Assembly (NCBI RefSeq): GCF_004770895.1
Contig: NZ_RQHS01000010.1
Location: 62,001 to 126,000 of the forward strand
Direction: 5' to 3'
DNA from: Leptospira dzoumogneensis
GTDB lineage: Bacteria; Spirochaetota; Leptospiria; Leptospirales; Leptospiraceae
Length of the DNA: 64,000 nt
This document shows positions 26,336-35,348 of the stretch, in pieces. Within the stretch, counting starts at the first letter, position 1. Every line of letters begins with the position of its first letter. Both the position numbers and the translations under genes were made by a program. Under the pieces are notes generated by a model. The model saw only the letters and a program-made list of their open reading frames with translations, did not search any database and was not told where the DNA came from.

Positions 26336-26638
26336 ATGGCCAAATTAACGATACAAAATAAACACGGAATCGTTCGTTTCGAAAATCAACTTCTGGACGG
26401 ATATGAAAAAGTCTTTGATGAGATTTCCGAACAGGCTTCCAGGGCACATATCCAAAACCTAACTCTGGACATGACCCCAACCAAAAAAATCACTTCCAGC
26501 GGAGTTGCTAAACTGCTGACTCTCCGAAACCTTTTGGATCATTTCGGGGTGAAATTAGAAGTGGTAAATCTTCAACCTGCTTTAATGGATGTTCTTCGTA
26601 AGTTCAAAGTGGACACTATGCTCCGTATCAGAGCTTAA
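26336..26638 (+). CDS. STAS-domain protein (anti-sigma factor antagonist type)
   Basis: 100-residue single STAS domain. The strand LTLDMTPTKKITSSGVAKLL contains the site where anti-anti-sigma factors are phosphorylated (Ser in TSSGV), followed by LRNLLDHFGVKLEVVNLQPALMDVLRKF. Such proteins release sigma factors or control other partners through an RsbW-type kinase; an RsbW-like gene lies at 38359-38784, but no direct link is shown. There is no ribosome site before ATG 26336. The gene is followed by two adjacent hairpins and then the ABC operon. Confidence 0.85.
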   Translation: MAKLTIQNKHGIVRFENQLLDGYEKVFDEISEQASRAHIQNLTLDMTPTKKITSSGVAKLLTLRNLLDHFGVKLEVVNLQPALMDVLRKFKVDTMLRIRA

Positions 26639-26660
26639 TTCCGGGAAAAAAAGTTGCATA

Positions 26661-26689
26661 GGCCTTAAGGCCCGAAAGAATAACTTTCG
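26661..26689 (+). promoter_or_regulatory. Double hairpin at the front of the ABC operon
   Basis: GGCCTTAAGGCC (26661-26672) is a perfect 12-bp palindrome. It is followed at once by CGAAAG (26673-26678) / CTTTCG (26684-26689), a 6-bp stem that ends on the GTG start codon. The second stem could cover the start codon. Confidence 0.45.
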
Positions 26690-27600
26690 TGGCCTCTCTC
26701 CAGGTATCCGATCTTTCTAAATCCTATTTCGGGAAGGTCGCAATCTCTAATCTAAACTTCTCCATTCCTAAAAATAGGATCACAGGTTTACTTGGGCCCA
26801 ACGGCGCGGGTAAAACAACTGCACTCAGAATTCTTACTGGTTTTGTGCAGCCTGATAAAGGTTCCGTATCACTCGACGGAGTCTTTTTAGAAAAAGATCC
26901 CCAAAGAATAAAACAAAGATTAGGTTATCTCCCCGAAACCTCCGCAATCTATCCTGATATGACCGTGGGAGAATATTTGGATTTTATAGGAAACGCAAGA
27001 GGAATGGAAACTTCCTTCTTCAAAAAAAGAAAAAAAGAAGTATTAGATATTTGTGATCTAAGATCCCAAACTTTTTCTTTGGCAGGAATTCTATCCAAAG
27101 GAACAAGACAAAGATTAGCATTGGCCGGAGCGTTACTACATGATCCGGATTGGATCGTTTTAGATGAACCTAGTTCCGGTTTGGATCCCATCCAAATCTC
27201 CCATTTTAGAGATGTACTCCGAAATTTAGGAAAAGATAAAATAGTATTATTATCCACTCATATCTTATCCGAGGTAGAAGAAACCTGCGATCATGCTTTG
27301 GTTTTGCATAAAGGGAATCTAGTGGCGGATCTCCCTGTTTCCGAATTCAAAAGATCGGACTCTGTCCTTCTAACCGCCAAAACGAATCAAGAAAACTTGG
27401 AAAAAGTTTTAGAAGGTAAAAATGTGCAGATCATTTCTGCAGATATAGAAAGTGAATATACAAAATTCAGATTGGAATCCCCTTCTCTTAAGCCTGAGGA
27501 AATTTTCGAGATCATCCGAAAAGAGTCATTTCCAATTTTAGAATATAAGATTTCCCAAAAGTCTTTAGAATCGGTCTTTCAGGATCTGGTTTCCGGTTAA
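26689..27600 (+). CDS. ABC transporter ATP-binding protein (GldA-like)
   Basis: ATPase subunit of an ABC-2 exporter, 303 residues. Walker A is GPNGAGKTT (about 37-45), Q-loop LGYLPETSAIYPDM, signature LSKGTRQRLALAGALLHDP, Walker B WIVLDEPSSGLDP and H-loop LLSTHILSEVEETCDHALVL. The remaining 80 residues are a C-terminal accessory region. The start is GTG at 26689; the leader contains a hairpin over the start. Three downstream genes (permease, GldG-like, DUF4340) follow without gaps. This is the layout of the gliding-type Gld ABC system of Bacteroidota, but its job in spirochaetes is not known. Confidence 0.88.
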   Translation: MASLQVSDLSKSYFGKVAISNLNFSIPKNRITGLLGPNGAGKTTALRILTGFVQPDKGSVSLDGVFLEKDPQRIKQRLGYLPETSAIYPDMTVGEYLDFIGNARGMETSFFKKRKKEVLDICDLRSQTFSLAGILSKGTRQRLALAGALLHDPDWIVLDEPSSGLDPIQISHFRDVLRNLGKDKIVLLSTHILSEVEETCDHALVLHKGNLVADLPVSEFKRSDSVLLTAKTNQENLEKVLEGKNVQIISADIESEYTKFRLESPSLKPEEIFEIIRKESFPILEYKISQKSLESVFQDLVSG

Positions 27601-27603
27601 GAT

Positions 27604-28350
27604 ATGAAATTTCTCACCTTACCTCCAGGACTTATCGCCGTTTTTAAAAAAGAATGGGCCAGCTATTTTAATACACCGATTGGCTATGTTTTTTCTATAC
27701 TTTACTTATTCTTATCTTCCTTCTTATTCTTTTACGGTTTGGGAGAAGGTTCCTTCTGGGACAGAAAAGTGGCAGGTATGGAAGAATACTTCGTTTGGAC
27801 TCCGCTTCTATTCGTAGTATTTGTGCCTGCGATCACAATGAGGCTTTGGTCCGAAGAAAAAAGATCCGGAAGTTTAGAGATCTTATTCACCTTGCCAATC
27901 TCAAAATGGGAAATCGTTGCCGCAAAATTTTTGGCTTCCTGGGCGTTTTTAGGATCCACTGTTTGTTTAAGTCTTAGTATCCCATTTTTTATCTGGGCAT
28001 TCGGTGATCTGGATCTTGGGATCGTATTTGCAGGATATCTAGGCTGTTTGCTGCTCGGAGGGGCCTATATTAGCATTGGGATTTTTCTTTCTTCTTTTGG
28101 AAAAGATCAGATCAGTTCTTATATTCTAACAGTTCTTGTTTGCCTTTTCTTTTTTCTATTGGGCACTCAACCGGTCCTGAAATTTTTCGCAAACGGACCT
28201 TCTGCATTTGCGTATTTATTCGCTTTATCTTCTCATTTTGAATCGTTTCGGTTGGGAATATTAGATCTTTCCGACACTCTTTACTTTTTTAGTTTTATAT
28301 CCGCAAATCTAGCGGGGAACGTTTTCTTTCTCAGGAGAAATTATCCATGA
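27604..28350 (+). CDS. ABC-2 transporter permease (GldF-like)
   Basis: 248-residue membrane protein with about six TM helices (about 20-42, 60-80, 105-128, 135-158, 165-185, 225-245). FKKEWASYFNTPIGYVFSILY near the N-terminus and MRLWSEEKRSGSLEILFTLPI between helices 2 and 3 are ABC-2 permease signatures. The ATG at 27604 starts 3 bp after the ATPase stop. It pairs with the preceding ATPase; the substrate cannot be read. Confidence 0.86.
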   Translation: MKFLTLPPGLIAVFKKEWASYFNTPIGYVFSILYLFLSSFLFFYGLGEGSFWDRKVAGMEEYFVWTPLLFVVFVPAITMRLWSEEKRSGSLEILFTLPISKWEIVAAKFLASWAFLGSTVCLSLSIPFFIWAFGDLDLGIVFAGYLGCLLLGGAYISIGIFLSSFGKDQISSYILTVLVCLFFFLLGTQPVLKFFANGPSAFAYLFALSSHFESFRLGILDLSDTLYFFSFISANLAGNVFFLRRNYP

Positions 28351-30011
28351 GAGAATTGTTCCGTCCTCTATTAGATCTTTCTAAATCCACTTGGTTCGGA
28401 CTCGCAAACGGAATACTGTTGTTTGTATTATTGAACGGACTATTCTCCTCAATTCCTTGTAAGGCAGATCTATCCAGATCCGGAAGATTTCAGATCACAA
28501 CAAGCACCGTAAAAGTATTAAAAGAACTAGATGATCCATTATACATAGACGCGTTTTATTCTTCGGAGATCCCGGGAGAATATAAGGCAAGAGCGGAACT
28601 CAGCAAAGAACTCTTAAAAGAGATCTCTAAGATCGGAAAGGAAAATGTTTCTTTGCGGTTTTATGATCCTTCTACTTCTGAAGAAGATGCAAGAAAAGCA
28701 ATGGAAGTCGGATTAGAACCTCAGATACTGCAACAAACTTCCAGGGATTCCGCCTCGGTCAAGCAGGCATTTATGGGGATCGTTCTTACCTTAGGCCATA
28801 AAACAGAAGTTTTATCTTTTGCATTTTTCACGGAAGATTTGGAATACCAGATCTTAAATTCAATTCGTAAAATGCAAAGACAAGACAAGGACTCCGGGAT
28901 CGTTCTTTTAAAATCTCCGGGAAATCTTTCCTTCCAAGAACAAGGCTCTCCCAAAGACAGGATCGAAATTTTTGCAAGAAGAGTTCTTAGAGGTGAATAT
29001 GGTCCTATACTAGAATTGGATCTGGAAACGGAAGAACTTCCCCCGGAAACTGAAGTAGTACTTTGGATAGGCGGAGGACATCTTTCTAAAAATACGGAAC
29101 GTAAATTAGATAAGTTCATTTTAGAAGGAGGAAGTTTCATCCTTCTCGCCAAAACAATGGAGTTCAAAACAAACTCTGAAAGAGGGGGTTTTGGACTTCT
29201 TTCCGGAGATCTTGGAGCAGGACTCGCCCAGAAAAATCCGGACTCGGAAGAAATGGTCCGATTTTTAGAACATTATGGAATTCGAATCAACTATGATATC
29301 GTTTTAGAGCCGGATCATTCTCTCCCGATGGGCTCCGTAATAGAAATAGAACCTGGGGTTTTAGGAAAATATCCTTATCCTCCTTGGATCGTTCCGGACC
29401 AAAAATCAAAAACCTTGGATCCGAATAGCGTATTTACTAAAAACCAAGAAAGTCTTTTGATCCCTTGGTCTTCTAGTTTGAATATTCTTCCGGATAAACA
29501 AAAAGAAGTACAATTTACTATATTAGCAAAAAGCGGACAAGATGCTGAGTCCAGAACAGAACCGATTTCCCTGGGGGAAAAACAGATCCTTTCCGCTCCG
29601 ATCCAAGCAAATGGCGGGCCTTTTGTTTTAGGAGTTTATGCAGAAGGTAAATTTACTTCTTATTTTTCCGATTTCCAACAAAGAGCGTCGGATCCACAAT
29701 CCCGGAACAAACCTACTAAAACAGGAAGGATCTTAGTATTCGGTTCTCCTTATCTAGTTTCAGATCTCCTGGCATTTCCTGAATTTTCGGAAATACTAAA
29801 AAACTCGAATATTCCTTTTTTATTAAATGCAATCGATATACTCAAAGGAGAAACAGATCTTTTAGAAGTCCGTTCCAAACAATCGGCAGTTTTAAAACTA
29901 AAACCTTTACCATTCTTCTTGGAAACTTCGATCAGCTTATTTCATTTATTTTTGGTTCCTGGATTATTGGCTCTTTATGCCTTCCGCAGGCTAAAAAGAA
30001 GGAACGGATAA
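28347..30011 (+). CDS. GldG-like ABC auxiliary protein
   Basis: 554 residues with an N-terminal TM helix (LANGILLFVLLNGLF), a large extracytoplasmic domain and a C-terminal TM helix (SISLFHLFLVPGLLALYAF) followed by RRLKRRNG. The extracytoplasmic part has the ABC_transp_aux pattern (DDPLYIDAFYSSEIPGEYKA, ILKGETDLLEVRSK). It starts in the last bases of the permease gene (ATGA overlap). Together with the DUF4340 gene it looks like a substrate-binding or peptidoglycan-related part of the exporter. Confidence 0.8.
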   Translation: MRELFRPLLDLSKSTWFGLANGILLFVLLNGLFSSIPCKADLSRSGRFQITTSTVKVLKELDDPLYIDAFYSSEIPGEYKARAELSKELLKEISKIGKENVSLRFYDPSTSEEDARKAMEVGLEPQILQQTSRDSASVKQAFMGIVLTLGHKTEVLSFAFFTEDLEYQILNSIRKMQRQDKDSGIVLLKSPGNLSFQEQGSPKDRIEIFARRVLRGEYGPILELDLETEELPPETEVVLWIGGGHLSKNTERKLDKFILEGGSFILLAKTMEFKTNSERGGFGLLSGDLGAGLAQKNPDSEEMVRFLEHYGIRINYDIVLEPDHSLPMGSVIEIEPGVLGKYPYPPWIVPDQKSKTLDPNSVFTKNQESLLIPWSSSLNILPDKQKEVQFTILAKSGQDAESRTEPISLGEKQILSAPIQANGGPFVLGVYAEGKFTSYFSDFQQRASDPQSRNKPTKTGRILVFGSPYLVSDLLAFPEFSEILKNSNIPFLLNAIDILKGETDLLEVRSKQSAVLKLKPLPFFLETSISLFHLFLVPGLLALYAFRRLKRRNG

Positions 30012-31012
30012 TGGAATTTTCAAAACTTAAGGACCTTCTTCACCGTATCTACAAAGAATATCCTCGGATTATATTATTTTTTGGGAATATACTATTAGCC
30101 ATTCTACTATTAATCGCAAAAGATCCCTGGGACTGGTTCAAAAAGACCTACCAGAATTCGGAAAGCTTCTATAAGACCAAATCGGAAGAGATACAAACCA
30201 TAATCAGCGGACGTAAAGGACAAGAAAGTATCCTGAACAGAAATCTGGACGGATGGACAGTTCAGTTACCTTCGGGCCTAGTATTACCGGGTGATTCTGC
30301 CAGAATTGAAGAATTGATCCAAGCATGTTTACATTTACGCAAATTCACCCTACTCTCAGAATCCAATTCAGTCTCTAAAGAAGAATTCGGACTAGGAGGA
30401 GATGAACCAATATTAGAACTAAAAAGTGTTTCCGGAAATTCTATTGGAAAAATTTTAATAGGAGCACCTGTCAGAAAAGGTTCCGGCACCTACATCCTGG
30501 ATGAAAAAAATCAGATCTGGTTAGTTAAAGAAAATCTAAAATCAGTTACGGGAGGAGGCAAACTGGATTTTTTCTTGAGTAGATCCTTGATCCCTCCCTT
30601 CCCTTCCAGAGAAAAAGTTTCTAAGATCGCAATTTCAGGACTTTCTTCCATCGATTTTAACTTAAGTAAACAAGGTGAGAATTGGACCTTAGAAACTTCC
30701 GGCAGTCAGATCCTCGCCTCTTCCGAAGAAGTGGAAAACTATCTGGAAGAGATCAAAAAATTAAGCGCAGACGAAGTTCTTTTGGAGAAGTCGGAAGAAT
30801 ATTCTCCGGTCCCAAAAGATAGAAATTTTAAAATAGAGATCGTTACCAGTACGGATCGTTATCTAGTTTCTCCGATCGGAATGACCAAGTTAGGAAGTTA
30901 TGTTTTTCAGAGAGAGGGCCTTAGTTACAGATTGGTCTTGGATCCCTGGAATCTGGAAAGGATACTACAAAAGGATCTTGCGGACTTTTCTACCAGGTTT
31001 CTTTCTCCCTGA
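30011..31012 (+). CDS. DUF4340-type membrane-anchored protein
   Basis: 333 residues. One N-terminal TM helix (IILFFGNILLAILLLIA, about 19-36) is followed by an extracytoplasmic part with two repeats of a beta-rich motif. The motif includes NLDGWTVQLPSGLVLPGDSARIEELIQA and a second KQGENWTLETSGSQILASSEEVENYLEE. That two-part pattern is how DUF4340 looks. The start overlaps the preceding stop (TAATG). It is the last gene of the Gld-like operon. Confidence 0.75.
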   Translation: MEFSKLKDLLHRIYKEYPRIILFFGNILLAILLLIAKDPWDWFKKTYQNSESFYKTKSEEIQTIISGRKGQESILNRNLDGWTVQLPSGLVLPGDSARIEELIQACLHLRKFTLLSESNSVSKEEFGLGGDEPILELKSVSGNSIGKILIGAPVRKGSGTYILDEKNQIWLVKENLKSVTGGGKLDFFLSRSLIPPFPSREKVSKIAISGLSSIDFNLSKQGENWTLETSGSQILASSEEVENYLEEIKKLSADEVLLEKSEEYSPVPKDRNFKIEIVTSTDRYLVSPIGMTKLGSYVFQREGLSYRLVLDPWNLERILQKDLADFSTRFLSP

Positions 31013-31091
31013 ACAGCTCCGAATCAATGGTTGACACTCCGAGGGGATAAAAGTTTCCTTCCTTAATACTATAACCTTATAAGGAATTCGT

Positions 31092-31850
31092 ATGGCATTA
31101 ATCGAAGAATTGGATCAGCAGGGGAATTTTCTATTTCGCTGGAGATCTTATATACCGGGATTTATTCTTCTTCTTTGTCTATACTCCTTAAGCAAGTTCG
31201 AATTTTTAGAAGATTCTTACGAGATCAATTTATACTATGCGGCCGCATGTTTCGTAGTCAGCTTACTCGGTTTAGCGGTCCGTTGTTTCGTGATCGGTTA
31301 CGCTCCTGCCCGCACTTCCGGCAGAAATACGAAAGAACAAGTGGCCGATCTGGTCAACCAAGAGGGAATTTATTCCCTTGTTCGCCATCCTCTTTATTTA
31401 GGGAATTTCCTAATGTATTTAGGACCTGTTCTTTATTTTAGAGATGTTCCCTTACTTCTGGTATTCTCTTTATTTTTCGGATTCTATTACGAAAGAATAA
31501 TGTTCGCGGAAGAAAAATTCTTAAGAGATAAGTTCGGCCAGGATTATTTGAATTGGGCGGACAAGATCCCTGCATTCATCCCTAAATTTTCAGGTTATGT
31601 AAAACCTAAACTTAGTTTCTCCTTCCGAAATATCCTAAAAAGAGAATACCCTAGTTTATTCGGGATCTTAGTGATCTTCGTATTATTTGATTATGCGGCA
31701 AGTTTTAAGATCGGATTCGGAGATTGGAAAGAACCTTGGGCAGTGATTACTGAGCCGCAAATCTGGGCATTCGGTATCGGAGCCGCATTCTATACGATCG
31801 TTAGGGTGATCGTAAAGACCACTAAGTGGTTGGCGGTAGAAGGCAGATAA
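31092..31850 (+). CDS. lmtA: Lipid A 1-phosphate methyltransferase LmtA-like
   Basis: Isoprenylcysteine-methyltransferase-fold membrane enzyme, 252 residues with about six TM helices. The SAM-binding signature is GIYSLVRHPLYLGNFLMYLG, with the later YYERIMFAEEKFLRDKFG. Leptospires methylate the 1-phosphate of lipid A with LmtA, a member of this family, and length and layout agree. Other ICMT-family members cannot be excluded. The start ATG has AAGGA seven bases upstream. The stop codon lies inside a terminator hairpin. It directly follows the Gld operon by 80 bp. Confidence 0.78.
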   Translation: MALIEELDQQGNFLFRWRSYIPGFILLLCLYSLSKFEFLEDSYEINLYYAAACFVVSLLGLAVRCFVIGYAPARTSGRNTKEQVADLVNQEGIYSLVRHPLYLGNFLMYLGPVLYFRDVPLLLVFSLFFGFYYERIMFAEEKFLRDKFGQDYLNWADKIPAFIPKFSGYVKPKLSFSFRNILKREYPSLFGILVIFVLFDYAASFKIGFGDWKEPWAVITEPQIWAFGIGAAFYTIVRVIVKTTKWLAVEGR

Positions 31851-31862
31851 TTTACTGCCTTC
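31839..31862 (+). terminator. lmtA terminator overlapping its stop codon
   Basis: GAAGGCAG (31839-31846) pairs with CTGCCTTC (31855-31862); the TAA stop lies in the 8-nt loop. A T-rich tract follows (TTCTTTTCTT). Confidence 0.8.
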
Positions 31863-31870
31863 TTCTTTTC

Positions 31871-32590
31871 TTAAGCGCTCGCAGTATATTCCAGATAAGA
31901 TTTGAACTTCTCCCCGTCCTTGGTCAAAAAGATCGGGGTCGGGTATTCTCTTTTTAAAGGAAGCAGCGCGAAACCTTGGTCGTAAAAAACGATCTTCTCC
32001 ACTTCATTCAGCTTATAACTAAATTCAGAGTTTCTTGCCTGGAAAGTGAATCCGCCTGGGATCTCTCTAATACTTCCTTTTCCCATTCTTCTAAAACCTT
32101 TTAGAGTTTCAGGACGGATCTTTTCTTGGAGCGCCTCGTAAGGTAATCTTCCGGAAAGATCTAAGAATAATACTCCTTCCATAGACCATTCTTCTTCTTT
32201 AGGGATCCTAGGTTGGGTGCGTTCAGGTTCAGTTACCATTTCCAAAATTTCTCCCCTTTTTGTTTCGTCCCAGATCTCAGTTCCGAATTCTTCCTCTTGC
32301 GAAACTTCAGGCTCAATCCTATTGGATCCTATTTTTTGTCTTTCGGAGAGCGGGCGTATTTTTCTCTCTTCCGCAAAGGCCATATCCATTTGAGAATAGG
32401 TTTCTGGACGACCCTGTTTTTTAAGAGAAGCTAACGATTCTTGAGAAATTTTTTTCTCTCTTGCAGGAGGCAGATTTCCTTTCGGAAATGAGCCGGTGCT
32501 AAACTCTTTTTTAGAATTTGGCTGGAAGGAAACATAAATAAAGCAGAGGATTCCTACTAAAATGAGTGCTAAGGCAATATAGAGCATCAT
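31871..32590 (-). CDS. Membrane-anchored protein of unknown function
   Basis: 239 residues: an N-terminal TM helix (MLYIALALILVGILCFIYVS), a charged low-complexity linker to about 130, then a compact domain (VLFLDLSGRLPYEALQEKI, GGFTFQARNSEFSYKLNEVE KIVFYDQGFALLPL). The domain alternates strands and short helices and reads like a small PH-type or sensor domain, which I cannot name. It is convergent with lmtA and divergent from the PpiD-like gene (104-bp gap). Confidence 0.65.
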   Translation of the reverse strand: MMLYIALALILVGILCFIYVSFQPNSKKEFSTGSFPKGNLPPAREKKISQESLASLKKQGRPETYSQMDMAFAEERKIRPLSERQKIGSNRIEPEVSQEEEFGTEIWDETKRGEILEMVTEPERTQPRIPKEEEWSMEGVLFLDLSGRLPYEALQEKIRPETLKGFRRMGKGSIREIPGGFTFQARNSEFSYKLNEVEKIVFYDQGFALLPLKREYPTPIFLTKDGEKFKSYLEYTASA

Positions 32591-32694
32591 TATATGTATC
32601 TATCCAATTTCGCCGTTTCTGAAGCATTTTTCGGGCGGTTTTTCTCCTTTACAGATTCCAGGCGCGGGCCAGCCTTCCTTGTGAACGTAGTTTT

Positions 32695-33912
32695 ATGACA
32701 AATCCAGACGGAATTTCAATTAAAGATATTTTATTCAAAGTCGGATCGGCAGTTTTTTTAGGAATTCTTGTCCTGATGCTGATCATCATGCTCTTAAAGC
32801 CGGATGTGGAACAAGTAGGTATAGACATGCTTGCCGGAAAGGCAAGCATCACCATGGGAAGTATTGACGACCAAAGTGTCCCAATCGATTCATTCAACGC
32901 AGCTAAAAGATTTTGTATCCAGATGTACCAAGGACAGGGCTCCGAGGCGCTTTGGGCGGACTGTGCCTTCCAATCTTTAAAAGGCCAATATATTTTCCGC
33001 AAGATCGGAAATTCGGTAGGTTTCACAATCACTGAGGAATCGGAAAGACAAGCTCTTTGGGAAGAAGCCAAAAGAGTTTCTAAAAATTCTCTCCAAGGAG
33101 CAGGATATTCCGAGGAAGATTTGAAAAAACCGGAAGAAATTTATCGTCAGTTCCTCCAACAGGCGCCTCTACGCTTTAGGATCGATTATAAAGTGTCCCA
33201 GTCTCTATTTCAAAATTTCCTTCCGACTGAGATCCGACGCACGGATGGAGAATTGAATATCATGTCCGAGGCTTCCGGAGCCAGAGTGGACCTAGACGCA
33301 GTTTTATATACGGAAGAAGATCTAGCCAAAGCTTCCGAAAGAAATCTGGAGCCTACAGACGTACAGCTTAAAGAACTTTATGATAAAGAGTCTTTGGATC
33401 CGAACACCTTAAAAGGTAAAGACGGTAAGCCTGTGCCGTTCGAGGAAAGAAAAACCGTTTTAAGAAGTAAGTTCTTATTAGAAGCACGTAAAAATTCCCT
33501 GGAATCCTTAAAAGCAAAGTTAGTCACTCTACAAAACGAGCCTGACGGTCTGCAAAAGATCGCCGCACTTTTAGGAAGACAAACAGTATCTCTTAAAAAC
33601 AAATCTCTTTCCGACCTGAAAAAGATCAGTCTAGGTAAAGAAGTATTCTCTTTAAGTTCCGATAAAAAGTTCTTACAGGACCTAAGCCTTCCAGGTTTGA
33701 CCCAAAAGAAAAACATCGGACCATTTAGAGAGGGAGAAAAATACGCGATTGTTTCCTTCTCCGGAGTCAAATTAGGAACTCCTGATCCTTCCTTCTTGAG
33801 AACCAGAGAGAACGGTTCCTTACTTACTGCAATACTCATGGAAATTCCACAATCCCTAGAGGAAAGTATCAAAGTCGAACGAGCATCCGTTAGATCCGTT
33901 TCGGAGGAATAA
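32695..33912 (+). CDS. Membrane-anchored SurA/PpiD-like chaperone
   Basis: 405 residues. One N-terminal TM helix (SAVFLGILVLMLIIMLLKP, about 18-36) leads to an extracytoplasmic SurA_N-like region. ITMGSIDDQSVPIDSFNAAK corresponds to the VNGEPIT pattern of PpiD. EPTDVQLKELYDKESLDP precedes where a parvulin domain usually sits, but no clear parvulin core (HILV, GG-G) is visible. It therefore looks like a chaperone without isomerase activity. No ribosome site precedes ATG 32695. The next gene, a CheX, starts in its stop codon. Confidence 0.68.
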   Translation: MTNPDGISIKDILFKVGSAVFLGILVLMLIIMLLKPDVEQVGIDMLAGKASITMGSIDDQSVPIDSFNAAKRFCIQMYQGQGSEALWADCAFQSLKGQYIFRKIGNSVGFTITEESERQALWEEAKRVSKNSLQGAGYSEEDLKKPEEIYRQFLQQAPLRFRIDYKVSQSLFQNFLPTEIRRTDGELNIMSEASGARVDLDAVLYTEEDLAKASERNLEPTDVQLKELYDKESLDPNTLKGKDGKPVPFEERKTVLRSKFLLEARKNSLESLKAKLVTLQNEPDGLQKIAALLGRQTVSLKNKSLSDLKKISLGKEVFSLSSDKKFLQDLSLPGLTQKKNIGPFREGEKYAIVSFSGVKLGTPDPSFLRTRENGSLLTAILMEIPQSLEESIKVERASVRSVSEE

Positions 33913-34376
33913 TGCAAATCCGCGCCGAGTTAGTAAACCCATTCCTGGAAGCAGCTACGATCGTCTTCCGGGATATATTACAGACCGACCTGATCCGTGG
34001 AAAGATCGGTATCAAAGACACTCCGGAAACCACACTGGAACTTGCGATCATCATCGGAGTTTTAGGAACATTTAATGGAGAAGTGATCTACGGTTTGAAC
34101 TACGACGCGGCTTATAAAATTTCCAAAAAGCTGATGCCTGGAATGAGCGACGACGATATCAAGAATGAATATAAAGATATCTTAGGTGAGATCGCGAACA
34201 TGACCACAGGTAACGCGATGAATATTTTTGCAACTGCGGGTCAGTCTATCGAGATCACTGCTCCGAATATCGTGGATGCAAAAAATGAAACCATCAAGAT
34301 CCCTAAAAAACAAGCCTTAGGGATCAGTCTATTTTCCAAATTCGGAAAATTAGAAGTAAACGTAGCTTTAACTTAA
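33912..34376 (+). CDS. cheX: CheX-like chemotaxis phosphatase
   Basis: 154-residue CheC/CheX-fold protein, which dephosphorylates CheY-P in spirochaetes. The E-x2-N catalytic pattern is seen in DILGEIANMTTGNAMNIFA, and GEVIYGLNYDAAYKISKKLM matches the family core. The ATG overlaps the preceding stop (TAATG), so it is tightly coupled to the PpiD-like gene and not to other chemotaxis genes. That context is unusual. It is convergent with the TPR gene that ends at 34373; the two overlap by four bases. Confidence 0.85.
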   Translation: MQIRAELVNPFLEAATIVFRDILQTDLIRGKIGIKDTPETTLELAIIIGVLGTFNGEVIYGLNYDAAYKISKKLMPGMSDDDIKNEYKDILGEIANMTTGNAMNIFATAGQSIEITAPNIVDAKNETIKIPKKQALGISLFSKFGKLEVNVALT

Positions 34377-35347
34377 AGATCGCTTTTCGCGAAAGATTCC
34401 ATTTCCATTCTCAAGGGGGAATACACTCCTTGAGATTCGGAAATAGACTTATCCAAATATTTTTTCAAGAACCTTTTCGCCCATTCCCCTTCTCCCGCCT
34501 TATAACTGGATTTAAAAAGTAAATAAGCACCTAGTTCCTTTTCTTCTCTTTGTCTTTTGAATTCTCTGGAGGTTAAATCTTCCGCATTCGGAAAAGTTTT
34601 ACCGAAACGATTCCAAAAATCCATTAAATAACTTCGAGCATCCGAATATCTTCCCAACCTGAAAAGCATATCACCTAATTGTAATAAAGCTCTGGATCTA
34701 TATTCCCCTTCTCCCTCGGTTGCGGTCCTAAGAAGGATGGATTCTGCCTCCGAATTTTTGCCCTGTGCCCGCAGCGATCTTGCAGTTTCCAAAGAAGTTT
34801 TCCATCTGGAATCGTCTTCTGCCGGAACCTCCGCAGTCGGATCTGGAGCCTTAGAATTGTCTAATTTAGATAATTCTAATTTTGCCTGAGAACTCGCGGT
34901 TCCTTCCGTGGATGCAGCCTTGCCGAATTCTTCTTTGGCTGCGTCTTTCTGACCGTTCCTCAAACGTAAAAGTCCTCTTTCATAAGCAGCACGGCTCGGA
35001 TCGGCGGCTTCCTTCTTCTTTCCGCCTTTTTTATCCTTTCTATCCGCAAGATTCGGAAGTTTTGTTTTTTTCTCTTTTACAGTTTCTGAAACGGTTTGTT
35101 TTGTTTCGGTGACCTTTGTTTCTTCGCCGGTCACTGCTGCGTTTTCAGAAACAGTTTCGGATCCTTCTTGTTCGGACTTCTGTTCTGCAATTACGGAACT
35201 CGCATCAATAGGAGGAAGAGGTTCATCCGGAGATATTCCCCTGGAGGAAATATTACCCTCTCCTGGTTCCGGAATTGGCAGAGGAAAATCCGCCGAAAGT
35301 TGATTTGCGAAAAGAAGAATACTTAAAGAAATTAGAATATATTTCAT
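34373..35347 (-). CDS. Exported TPR protein
   Basis: 324 residues. The signal peptide is MKYILISLSILLFANQLSAD. A low-complexity Thr/Glu/Ser-rich stretch (about 50-110) is followed by TPR-like helical pairs (AAYERGLLRLRNGQKDAAKE EFGKA, WKTSLETARSLRAQGKNSEAES, RALLQLGDMLFRLGRYSDAR). TPR proteins hold partners together; the partner here is unknown. The ATG at 35347 is one base after the stop of the upstream minus-strand gene (35349), so they form an operon. Confidence 0.72.
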   Translation of the reverse strand: MKYILISLSILLFANQLSADFPLPIPEPGEGNISSRGISPDEPLPPIDASSVIAEQKSEQEGSETVSENAAVTGEETKVTETKQTVSETVKEKKTKLPNLADRKDKKGGKKKEAADPSRAAYERGLLRLRNGQKDAAKEEFGKAASTEGTASSQAKLELSKLDNSKAPDPTAEVPAEDDSRWKTSLETARSLRAQGKNSEAESILLRTATEGEGEYRSRALLQLGDMLFRLGRYSDARSYLMDFWNRFGKTFPNAEDLTSREFKRQREEKELGAYLLFKSSYKAGEGEWAKRFLKKYLDKSISESQGVYSPLRMEMESFAKSDL

Positions 35348-35348
35348 C

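Noticed and set aside
31031..31091. Promoter of lmtA using TTGACA at 31031
   Set aside because: A TTGACA is present, but no -10 lies at a suitable distance; the nearest TATA-like block is more than 25 bp away.
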